Assembly: GCA_021811505.1 (NCBI GenBank)
Contig: JAJZOM010000170.1
Location: 1-11,325, forward strand
Source of the DNA: Thermoplasmata archaeon
GTDB lineage: Archaea > Thermoplasmatota > Thermoplasmata > Thermoplasmatales > Thermoplasmataceae
DNA length: 11,325 nucleotides
Direction of reading: 5' to 3'
Shown: positions 1-5,663 of the stretch, piece after piece
How positions within the stretch are numbered: the first letter of the stretch is position 1
Layout: the number at the start of each line of letters is the position of its first letter
Translations under genes and position numbers: made by a program
Notes under the pieces: generated by a model
Databases searched by the model: none
What the model saw: the letters and a program-made list of their open reading frames with translations, nothing else
What the model was told of the DNA's origin: nothing

Positions 1-627
1 TATCACGTAAAACTGGGAACCGGAGCCATAATTGATGCTGAGGCGGTTTTGCTCACGGTGGGAAGGAAACCGAACGTATCCGGTTTCGGTCTTGAGAATC
101 TGAATCTTGAGATGGATAAGGGCTTCATTAAAACCGACAGCCATAAGAGAACCAGTGTCCCGGGTGTTTATGCCGTTGGAGACGTGTCCGGACAGCCGAT
201 GCTTGCCCATAAGGCCTATTATGATGCTGAGATAGTTGCAGACAACATTGCAGGAGGAAATTCTGAAGTCGAGTACCGTGCAATGCCGTATGTGATCTAT
301 TCTGATCCTGAGATTTCATATACCGGGGACCTGTCGGGTAAATTCGGGTCTTTCCCTGCTGCTGCCAACGGGAGATCCCTCGGTATGAATAATAATCTGG
401 GCACATACAGGATATATTATGATGAGAGGGGCTTTGTGAAAGGGGCCGGAATTGTGGCACCACATTCGTCTGAACTGATCAGCGAAGTCACGCTTGCAAT
501 TGAATCGGGGCTGATGGCGATGGACATAGGATTGACGATACATCCTCATCCCACAGTTTCCGAGGGCCTGAAGGAGGCCGCTGAGAGTACCTATGGAAAG
601 CCGCTGCACTTCAAACCTCGCGACTGA
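1..627 (+). CDS. lpd: Dihydrolipoamide dehydrogenase (E3), C-terminal part, 5' truncated by window edge
   Basis: E3 is the FAD flavoprotein that reoxidises dihydrolipoyl groups with NAD+ in 2-oxoacid dehydrogenase and glycine cleavage complexes. The reading frame is open from base 1, so the N-terminal FAD-binding half, including the redox-active disulfide, lies outside the window; about 208 residues remain. Visible are the NAD-domain end VGRKPN, the second FAD contact (VYAVGDVSG), and the dimerisation domain with YSDPEISYTG, AANGRS and the catalytic-base motif HPHPTVSE near the C-terminus. The loop after YTG is short compared with typical family members, which usually carry an extra helix before the FPAAANGR segment; this is probably lineage variation. 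The 3' end overlaps lipB by 35 bases in another frame, which links the gene to lipoate metabolism. Mercuric reductase or another pyridine-disulfide reductase is less likely given the HxHPTxSE motif and the lipB neighbour. Confidence 0.9.
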   Translation, partial: YHVKLGTGAIIDAEAVLLTVGRKPNVSGFGLENLNLEMDKGFIKTDSHKRTSVPGVYAVGDVSGQPMLAHKAYYDAEIVADNIAGGNSEVEYRAMPYVIYSDPEISYTGDLSGKFGSFPAAANGRSLGMNNNLGTYRIYYDERGFVKGAGIVAPHSSELISEVTLAIESGLMAMDIGLTIHPHPTVSEGLKEAAESTYGKPLHFKPRD

Positions 628-1261
628 TCTTGGAAGGATCGGCTACGGAGATGCTCTCAGTTTGCAGAAGCATCTCCTGGACCTGGTCAGGACAGGGCAA
701 TTTCCTGGATTTATCATATTTCTTGAACACTATCCGGTGTACACCATTGGAAGAAAGTTTTCCAGGGAGAACTTCCCCGGCATAGATGCCGTGGAAACGG
801 AACGTGGAGGCGACATTACCTACCATGGTCCCGGACAGATGGTTTTCTACCCGGTTTTGAGGATTGATCAGGGACGCGGACCCGACGTCCGTTCATTTGT
901 AAAGATCGTGGAGAATTCGGTAATCGAAGCCCTGAAACAGTTCGGGATCGAAAGCCATGTCGGCGATGAGCCGGGAATATGGATCGAAAGCGGGAAGCAC
1001 TCCAGAAAGGTTGCGTCAATAGGCATGGCAATAGATCACGGGGTGTCGTACCATGGCGTTTCCGTAAACACGTCTCCGGAAGTTCTTGAAGGCTTCGGGA
1101 GAATAAGGCCATGCGGCCTTGACCCGGCTGTGATGGGCTACGTTGAAATTGATGGCATTAAGTTCAGAGGAGCCGTAATAGAAGCATTCGCCAAGCATTT
1201 CGGCACATTCAGGTTCAGCGTGAAGGAAGATTTCCTGAAAGAAGTTGGATACCAGTTATGA
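593..1261 (+). CDS. lipB: Octanoyltransferase (lipoyl(octanoyl)-ACP:protein transferase) LipB
   Basis: LipB moves an octanoyl or lipoyl group to the lipoyl-domain lysine of E2 or GcvH proteins. The 222-residue product has the normal family length. The signature ERGGDITYHGPGQ lies at residues 70-82. K139 (KVASIG) and the acyl-accepting cysteine C174 (RPCG) form the expected Lys/Cys catalytic pair, and HGVSVN at 154-159 is also typical. ATG at 593 is the only reasonable start, because no other start codon lies before the conserved DLGRIGY block; AAGGAGG at 571-577 is a plausible but distant ribosome-binding site. The gene begins inside lpd, with a 35-base overlap in another frame, which suggests co-transcription and translational coupling. 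Many Thermoplasmatales are thought to attach lipoate with an LplA-type ligase, so a LipB here implies de novo octanoyl transfer. LipA is not in the window. Confidence 0.93.
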   Translation: MESRCTSNLATDLGRIGYGDALSLQKHLLDLVRTGQFPGFIIFLEHYPVYTIGRKFSRENFPGIDAVETERGGDITYHGPGQMVFYPVLRIDQGRGPDVRSFVKIVENSVIEALKQFGIESHVGDEPGIWIESGKHSRKVASIGMAIDHGVSYHGVSVNTSPEVLEGFGRIRPCGLDPAVMGYVEIDGIKFRGAVIEAFAKHFGTFRFSVKEDFLKEVGYQL

Positions 1262-1789
1262 TCTTGGCCTTATATCCCATATTCTCTCTGTTATTCCCTG
1301 CCTCTTGTTGGAGACATTCGCAAGGAAGAAGAGCAGGGAAGAGAGCCTGTTCATGTATGTGAGAATTTCCTGGTTGATTTCGAGTTCCCTGGAAGCCCTT
1401 ACAATGATCCTTTCAAGCCTCCTGCAAACAGTGCGGGCAATGTGCAGTGATGCCGATTGCTCAGACCCTCCCGGAACTACGAATAGCCTCAGTGGGCCCA
1501 GCTCGGTCCGGTAAGTCCTGATCCTTTCCTCAAGCCATTCTGTTCTTTCACCGGTCATTCTCCTCCTTGTCCCTTTTGCCGTAATGTGTTCACCGAGAGT
1601 GAATACATCGATTTGAATGGTGTTAAGATCGTTCCTGATATCTTCCCATCCTGTCTTTACGTATGCCATTCCTATGAAAGAGTTCAGCTCATCTACGGTG
1701 CCTTCCACATCAATCAGCGGAGAATCCTTTCCGACTCTTTCCCTGAGACCGGTGTCTGTATCTCCCTGATCCCCCTTCCTGGTGAACAT
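1256..1789 (-). CDS. ATP:cob(I)alamin adenosyltransferase, PduO type
   Basis: This enzyme transfers the adenosyl group of ATP to cob(I)alamin and makes adenosylcobalamin for enzymes such as methylmalonyl-CoA mutase and class II ribonucleotide reductase. The 177-residue protein shows the PduO/MMAB signatures in order: FTRKGDQGDT at the N-terminus (ATP-binding loop), GTVDELNSFIG around residues 30-40, VVPGGSEQSASLH with HIARTVCRRLER in the middle, and YMNRLSSLLF near the C-terminus. A Thermoplasma acidophilum protein is a structural prototype of this family, which fits the inferred lineage. ATG at 1789 places the conserved FTRKGD block at the usual residue 2, and no upstream in-frame start is close. 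The end is convergent with lipB: the two stop codons are read from the shared hexamer TTATGA. A weak TATA-like box lies upstream. The gene appears monocistronic. Confidence 0.93.
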   Translation of the reverse strand: MFTRKGDQGDTDTGLRERVGKDSPLIDVEGTVDELNSFIGMAYVKTGWEDIRNDLNTIQIDVFTLGEHITAKGTRRRMTGERTEWLEERIRTYRTELGPLRLFVVPGGSEQSASLHIARTVCRRLERIIVRASRELEINQEILTYMNRLSSLLFFLANVSNKRQGITERIWDIRPRS

Positions 1790-1808
1790 ATGATGACATG
1801 TTCTCGCT

Positions 1809-1819
1809 AATGATTAAGG
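1809..1819 (-). promoter_or_regulatory. Weak TATA-like box for the cobalamin adenosyltransferase gene
   Basis: On the minus strand the sequence CTTAATCATTA is centred about 25 bases upstream of the ATG at 1789. That distance would put transcription initiation at the start codon, giving a leaderless mRNA. The match to an archaeal TATA box is modest, so this is tentative. Confidence 0.35.
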
Positions 1820-1872
1820 TTCATTCTCGAAAGACCATGGAAAATGACTGCTGTTACTGGAATCGGGCAATC

Positions 1873-1880
1873 TTTATTTA
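1873..1880 (+). promoter_or_regulatory. TATA-like box of the DtxR-family regulator gene
   Basis: TTTATTTA is centred about 25 bases upstream of the GTG at 1901, the spacing expected between an archaeal TATA box and the transcription start. Initiation would fall at the start codon, so the transcript is probably leaderless. This supports GTG 1901 as the start. Confidence 0.6.
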
Positions 1881-1888
1881 TGAGGGGA

Positions 1889-1900
1889 AAATAGTTAAAC
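1889..1900 (-). promoter_or_regulatory. Candidate autoregulatory operator of the DtxR-family gene
   Basis: The minus strand reads GTTTAACTATTT, identical over 12 bases to 2567-2578 upstream of the phosphate transporter. It also resembles one strand of the palindrome before the ZIP gene (GTTTACCTAAT, 9 of 11 positions). It sits between the TATA-like box and the predicted start of transcription, where a bound repressor would block initiation. Operator function is inferred from position and repetition. Confidence 0.45.
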
Positions 1901-2518
1901 GTGACTCTGAACCGGGAGGACTATCTGCTCGTTATCTGGGAATATATAGAATCATTCGATAAAGTCTCGGAGAAAGAGCTTGCAACGCGATTAGGCATAA
2001 GTCCTCCAACAGCGCATGAATATCTCATCAAGCTATCGGAAGATGGCCTTGTCGACAAGGACGGAAAGAAGATTTCATTCACCTCTGCCGGCAGGAATGC
2101 TGCCCTCAAACTCGTGAGGATGCACAGAATATCTGAGGTTTTTGCATACAGATTCCTGGAGATATCCTGGGAAGACACTCATGCAGCGGTTATGGAACTT
2201 GAGCACATATTTTCCGGAGATCGCGGTGAAAAACTGTTCAAGAATCTGGGATATCCCGATTCCTGTCCCCACGGGAATCCCACCGACCCGGATATCAAAA
2301 TCAGGGAAGTACCCCTTTCCATTGCTCCTGAGGGCAAATACCAGATAAAGAGGATTGTCTTCGAAGACAGGGGATTACTGAGAGAACTTGCATCCATAGA
2401 CGCTATTCCTGGCACTCAGGTGCAGGTTATCCGCGGAGATGACCTCAGGATAGAGAACCAAAACGGTGAGTTGAAGATCCCTTACAACATAACAATGTCC
2501 CTCAGGTTATACAAGTAG
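1901..2518 (+). CDS. DtxR/MntR-family metal-dependent transcriptional regulator
   Basis: Proteins of this family bind Fe2+ or Mn2+ and then repress, or sometimes activate, metal-transport genes. The 205-residue product has an N-terminal winged helix (residues about 4-65, recognition helix near SPPTAHEYL), a dimerisation and metal-binding domain (about 66-128, including CPHGNPTD) and a C-terminal FeoA/SH3-like domain (about 130-205, with PGTQVQV). By alignment with DtxR, ancillary-site residues H75, E79 and H94 are kept, as are primary-site E101 and H102. The position equal to DtxR Met10 is D7, as in MntR, and the position equal to DtxR Cys102 (MntR Glu99) is M98. The site is therefore mixed, and Fe versus Mn cannot be decided from it. 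GTG is the start, supported by the TATA spacing. The following phosphate and ZIP transporters and shared promoter elements suggest that they are its targets. Confidence 0.9.
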   Translation: MTLNREDYLLVIWEYIESFDKVSEKELATRLGISPPTAHEYLIKLSEDGLVDKDGKKISFTSAGRNAALKLVRMHRISEVFAYRFLEISWEDTHAAVMELEHIFSGDRGEKLFKNLGYPDSCPHGNPTDPDIKIREVPLSIAPEGKYQIKRIVFEDRGLLRELASIDAIPGTQVQVIRGDDLRIENQNGELKIPYNITMSLRLYK

Positions 2519-2566
2519 TTTCCGGCAACATTCTGACATTTGTGATCCTGTATAAGGTCCTCTTTT

Positions 2567-2587
2567 GTTTAACTATTTCAGGTTAAC
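2567..2587 (+). promoter_or_regulatory. Candidate operator upstream of the phosphate transporter
   Basis: GTTTAACTATTT at 2567-2578 repeats the regulator-promoter element in opposite orientation. It is followed by AGGTTAAC at 2580-2587, so the two halves GTTTAACT and AGGTTAAC form an imperfect inverted repeat (6 of 8 positions). The second half differs by one base from AGGTAAAC of the ZIP-promoter palindrome. It lies directly upstream of the TATA-like tract, over the expected BRE position, so binding could hinder TFB/TBP. Function is inferred. Confidence 0.4.
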
Positions 2588-2605
2588 ATATATATAATAA
2601 ATATA
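2588..2605 (+). promoter_or_regulatory. TATA-like tract of the phosphate transporter gene
   Basis: An uninterrupted A/T tract (ATATATATAATAAATATA) precedes the MFS gene by about 52 bases. The usual spacing would start the transcript near 2620-2630 and leave a leader of about 30-40 bases, unlike the leaderless layout of neighbouring genes. The leader region contains AGGTTAT (2613-2619), a short palindrome CAGGAACCTG (2637-2646) and ATTAGGT (2648-2654), which may be further half-sites. Confidence 0.5.
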
Positions 2606-2657
2606 CGACCATAGGTTATATTGATAATACATTTAACAGGAACCTGAATTAGGTGAC

Positions 2658-4094
2658 ATGGGTTTAGAAGATAACAGTCAGACAGGCAATGAAAGAGACC
2701 TGATCGACGTTATGAACGAAACTGGACTTAAAGGGTTCCACTACAAAACCTGGCTAATATCGGGACTGGGGTTCCTTACCGACGCATATGATCTGTTCAT
2801 AATCGGGGTTGTCGTGGGGCTACTTGGCCTCTCCGGATGGAGCAGCCTGAGTACCTTTGAGAACGCAATGCTGACTTCTACTGCGTTAATGTCGGCAGTT
2901 ATCGGCGCTCTCGTATTCGGCAGGCTGCTAGACAAACTGGGAAGAAAAGCAATTTACGGTCTTGAGCTTGTTCTATTGATTGCAGGATCACTTGGCAGTG
3001 CATTTCTCACCCCTGTAAACGGGGTTTACATCCTTATAGCGTGGAGATTTCTCCTTGGGATAGGTATAGGCGGAGACTATGCCACAAGTTCAACAATAAT
3101 GGCAGAGTATTCAAACACAAAGAAGAGGGGCATGCTTGTCGGCATGGTGTTCTCAATGCAGGCAATAGGTTTGCTGCTTGGGCCCCTTGTAGCTCTTGCC
3201 CTGATATTTTCCGGCATGGACCTTACCCTTGTATGGAGACTCCTCCTTGCCTTTGGAGCCATCCCGGCAGCAATAGTCGTATACTTCAGAAGAAAAATGC
3301 CGGAGACCCCGAGATACTCCCTGAGGGTGAAAGGAGATGCCAAGACTGCGGCCAAAAACTGGGAAAAATACACTGGTATTAAGGCTGAAGAAAATGGTTA
3401 CACCCAGAAACCACAGGTCCCATGGACATCCATAGTAAAGGACAGGAAATTCATACTCACGCTTATCGGTACGGCAGGTTCCTGGTTCCTTATGGACTGG
3501 GCACTTTACGGTAACTCTATCATGTCAGGCACAATGCTGGGCATGCTGGTTCCAAGCACGGTGACCGGACTGCAACACCTAATAAGAACAACGGAATATT
3601 CCGCACTCATATTCGGTCTGGCTGCTTTTCCGGGATACTGGATAGCAACATTTACCATTGACAGGATAGGGAGGAAGCCCATTCAGAGCGTAGGATTCCT
3701 TGCAATGGCTATTTCGTTTGGAATACTGGGGGTATTTCATTTCCTGCTCTCGGCCTCATACGTGGTTGAATTCCTTCTTCTCTACGGTGTGAGTTATTTC
3801 TTCATTGAATTTGGGCCAAACGTGACGACATTCATATATCCGCCTGAAGTCTTTCCGACATCCACGAGAGGATTTGGAACCGGTGCCTCGGCGGCCGGCG
3901 GTAAAATAGGCGCTTTCATAGGAACGTTCACAAACGTGTTCGTCATAGTTGCAATTGGGGAATCAGGGCTCTTCATAGTACTGTCATTCCTGTCGATAGT
4001 CGGCCTGATATTGACACTGGCACTCCTTCCCGAGCCGAAGAATAAGGATCTGGACCAGAGTTCCGGTGAAGACCGGTATCTGTCATCCGCCTAA
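2658..4094 (+). CDS. MFS transporter of the phosphate:H+ symporter (PHS) family
   Basis: This is a 478-residue membrane protein with about 12 predicted transmembrane helices and a central cytoplasmic loop (about 212-262). It resembles Pho84/PiPT-type proton-coupled inorganic phosphate importers. Family marks are GFLTDAYDLF in helix 1 (D42, D45), GRLLDKLGRK after helix 2, WRFLLGIGIGGDY in helix 4, PETPRY after helix 6, and GPNVTTFIYPPEVFPT plus AAGGK late in the protein. Residues equal to the known phosphate-site positions appear complete: D42, R130, D140, Y141, Q168, W276, D280, Y284, N388 and K416. This makes phosphate a better guess than sugar or aromatic acid. Yeast Pho84 can also carry manganese-phosphate, which matters beside a DtxR-type regulator and a ZIP gene. 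ATG 2658 gives a usual hydrophilic N-terminus. The gene ends in a strong T-tract region. Confidence 0.87.
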   Translation: MGLEDNSQTGNERDLIDVMNETGLKGFHYKTWLISGLGFLTDAYDLFIIGVVVGLLGLSGWSSLSTFENAMLTSTALMSAVIGALVFGRLLDKLGRKAIYGLELVLLIAGSLGSAFLTPVNGVYILIAWRFLLGIGIGGDYATSSTIMAEYSNTKKRGMLVGMVFSMQAIGLLLGPLVALALIFSGMDLTLVWRLLLAFGAIPAAIVVYFRRKMPETPRYSLRVKGDAKTAAKNWEKYTGIKAEENGYTQKPQVPWTSIVKDRKFILTLIGTAGSWFLMDWALYGNSIMSGTMLGMLVPSTVTGLQHLIRTTEYSALIFGLAAFPGYWIATFTIDRIGRKPIQSVGFLAMAISFGILGVFHFLLSASYVVEFLLLYGVSYFFIEFGPNVTTFIYPPEVFPTSTRGFGTGASAAGGKIGAFIGTFTNVFVIVAIGESGLFIVLSFLSIVGLILTLALLPEPKNKDLDQSSGEDRYLSSA

Positions 4095-4132
4095 TTTTTT
4101 TTATTTTTTTTAACTGTCAAAATATTTTTTTT
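4095..4132 (+). terminator. Triple T-tract archaeal terminator after the phosphate transporter
   Basis: Three separate runs of eight T (4095-4102, 4104-4111, 4125-4132) follow immediately after the stop codon with no stem-loop before them. Archaeal RNA polymerase releases at such U-rich tracts. The rest of the gap (4133-4236) shows nothing I can assign. Confidence 0.75.
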
Positions 4133-4236
4133 GGTAATTCAAGCGGAAATATTGACCTTTTCATTTGTTTTAAACCGTGAGTTACCCGGGTTTCGATGCA
4201 CATTTTCCGCGTCATCTAATTTACGAAATCATTTAC

Positions 4237-4246
4237 AATAAATATT
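4237..4246 (+). promoter_or_regulatory. TATA-like box of the ZIP transporter gene
   Basis: AATAAATATT is centred about 29 bases before the ATG at 4271, predicting a start of transcription a few bases before the codon. It directly abuts the palindromic candidate operator. Confidence 0.6.
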
Positions 4247-4262
4247 ATTAGGTAAACCTAAT
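4247..4262. promoter_or_regulatory. DtxR-box-like perfect palindrome in the ZIP promoter
   Basis: ATTAGGT and ACCTAAT are exact reverse complements separated by AA, giving ATTAGGTAAACCTAAT. The TTAGG...CCTAA ends resemble the binding boxes of DtxR/IdeR-type repressors in actinobacteria. The site lies between the TATA-like box and the ATG at 4271, over the expected transcription start, a classic repressor position. The DtxR-family gene about 2.3 kb upstream is the obvious candidate regulator. That protein-site link is inferred. Confidence 0.7.
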
Positions 4263-4270
4263 CACACATC

Positions 4271-5038
4271 ATGGGAATACTGCTGTTACTGCTTTACACG
4301 GCAATCATGGGTTTCTCCATATTTCTCGTTCTCCCGGTGGCTGCGATTAAGAATGTTTCCCCGAATACCATTCATCTTCTGAATTCCGTGGCAATAGGCA
4401 TACTGATATTCCTTATGTTGGACGTTTTTATGGGTACATATGCCTTCGTTAATCCTAATTTCAGCGAGGGCACCGTTAATCTTGAATACTCTGTGCTGAT
4501 AATTTTCTGCATACTTTTCACCTATGCGAGTTTTTCATATTACACCTCCATGTCGGGAAGAAGAGGAAAAGAAGCTGTAGCAGCCGGGAATTTCAAAACC
4601 CTTTCCTTCATTGTCGCCGCCGGGATTGGACTTCAGAATCTGACCGAGGGATTGGCGCTTGGCGCATCAATGAAGCTTGGCTTAAGTTCCCTGATCCTGC
4701 CCATATTCGTTGGCTTCACAATTCAGAACGTTACCGAAGGATTTCCGATATTGACGCCGTTCCTCGGAAAAATTTCCAGGAGTTCCTACAAGGCGTTAAT
4801 ACTGGCGCTCTTTGTGGCAGGCTTTCCGACATTCATCGGTTCCCTGTTGAGTTTCTTTGTTAATTCAGTGGCACTTGTAGTGGTATTCAATTCAGTTGCA
4901 ATTGGGAGCATAATTTTCGTAATGCTTCAGATGCACAGGATGAGCCTGAAGTCGGGAGACGGTATTCCGGCTAAATACGGGAATACCGGTCTGATGATGG
5001 GGCTGTTGCTCGCATATCTGGTTAATCTTCTGCCTTAA
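4271..5038 (+). CDS. ZIP-family divalent metal transporter, variant metal site
   Basis: The 255-residue protein is almost wholly hydrophobic, with about eight predicted transmembrane helices and a short polar loop around residues 93-110. The fourth and fifth helices of the ZIP family carry HNxxEG-type motifs; here they read QNLTEG (122-127) and QNVTEG (152-157), both followed by typical small-residue patterns such as LALGAS. GFPTFIG (184-190) also fits ZIP. The His of both motifs is Gln, and the position equal to a helix-7 Glu is probably Q220, so only N123, E126, N153, E156 and perhaps D51 remain as obvious ligands. ZIP proteins usually import Zn2+, Fe2+ or Mn2+ into the cytoplasm; the substrate is not decidable here. 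The palindrome in its promoter suggests metal-repressed expression. The last 17 bases overlap the convergent hydrolase gene. Another membrane family is possible but less likely. Confidence 0.75.
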   Translation: MGILLLLLYTAIMGFSIFLVLPVAAIKNVSPNTIHLLNSVAIGILIFLMLDVFMGTYAFVNPNFSEGTVNLEYSVLIIFCILFTYASFSYYTSMSGRRGKEAVAAGNFKTLSFIVAAGIGLQNLTEGLALGASMKLGLSSLILPIFVGFTIQNVTEGFPILTPFLGKISRSSYKALILALFVAGFPTFIGSLLSFFVNSVALVVVFNSVAIGSIIFVMLQMHRMSLKSGDGIPAKYGNTGLMMGLLLAYLVNLLP

Positions 5039-5663
5039 GCTCGAGAAGAAAAGGATTGTAAGCAAGCTCGTGCGAAAGAGTGGTTTCTTCACCGTGTCCC
5101 GGAAGCACCCTGTAATCAGAACCAAGCTTCATTAGTCTCAGGAGGCTTTGCCGCATCGATTCCATTGAACCTCCAAGATCCGTTCGCCCTATATTCTCCC
5201 TGAAAAGAGTATCGCCGGTAAACATTGTGTTTCCAATAACGAGTATCAGACTTCCCGCAGTATGGCCTGGCACCTTCATAACGTTTAATCTGTGCATTCC
5301 AAATTCAACGGTATCTCCGTCGTCAAGATATCTGTCCACTGAAATCCTGGTCAATTTTCTTGGCAGGTATCTCTCGCTTATCCTGTATGACCAGTCAAGA
5401 ATATCGTCTTCACCGCTGCCTATAATGAATGGAGATCCAAGTTTCGTCTTAAGTTCCTGTCCATCCATAATGTGATCAAAATGTCCATGCGTCGCGATTA
5501 TAGCAACGACCTTGCTGTCACCGATGTTAAGTTTCTGCAGAAGCTCCCCAATATATGTTCCCGGGTCGATTATTATCGATTCCCCGCCGGAAGAAAGCAG
5601 GTAGGTATTGGTCTGAACAGGCCCTGCCGTAATGCAGTCTATTCTGTAATCACTTCCTTTCAT
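5022..5663 (-). CDS. Metallo-beta-lactamase-fold hydrolase, glyoxalase II-like
   Basis: The 213-residue protein has the full metal-binding set of the glyoxalase-II-like branch: THGHFDH (H59, H61, D63, H64), PGHTAGS (H134), TGDTLF (D151) and LPGHGEET (H190). Such enzymes hydrolyse thioesters such as S-lactoylglutathione or related metabolites; in archaea without glutathione the real substrate is often unknown. No added domain such as flavodoxin or rhodanese is present. I chose ATG at 5663 rather than TTG at 5666, because the ATG shares one base with the TGA of the upstream alaX gene (TGATG), a common arrangement for coupled translation, and GGAAG lies about 7-8 bases before it. The two genes form an operon. 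The 3' end overlaps the convergent ZIP gene by 17 bases. Confidence 0.88.
   Translation of the reverse strand: MKGSDYRIDCITAGPVQTNTYLLSSGGESIIIDPGTYIGELLQKLNIGDSKVVAIIATHGHFDHIMDGQELKTKLGSPFIIGSGEDDILDWSYRISERYLPRKLTRISVDRYLDDGDTVEFGMHRLNVMKVPGHTAGSLILVIGNTMFTGDTLFRENIGRTDLGGSMESMRQSLLRLMKLGSDYRVLPGHGEETTLSHELAYNPFLLELKAED

Noticed and set aside
2558..2570. T/C-rich stretch after the DtxR-family gene as a terminator
   Set aside because: The T run is only four bases and is broken by G, and it overlaps the candidate operator; too weak to call.
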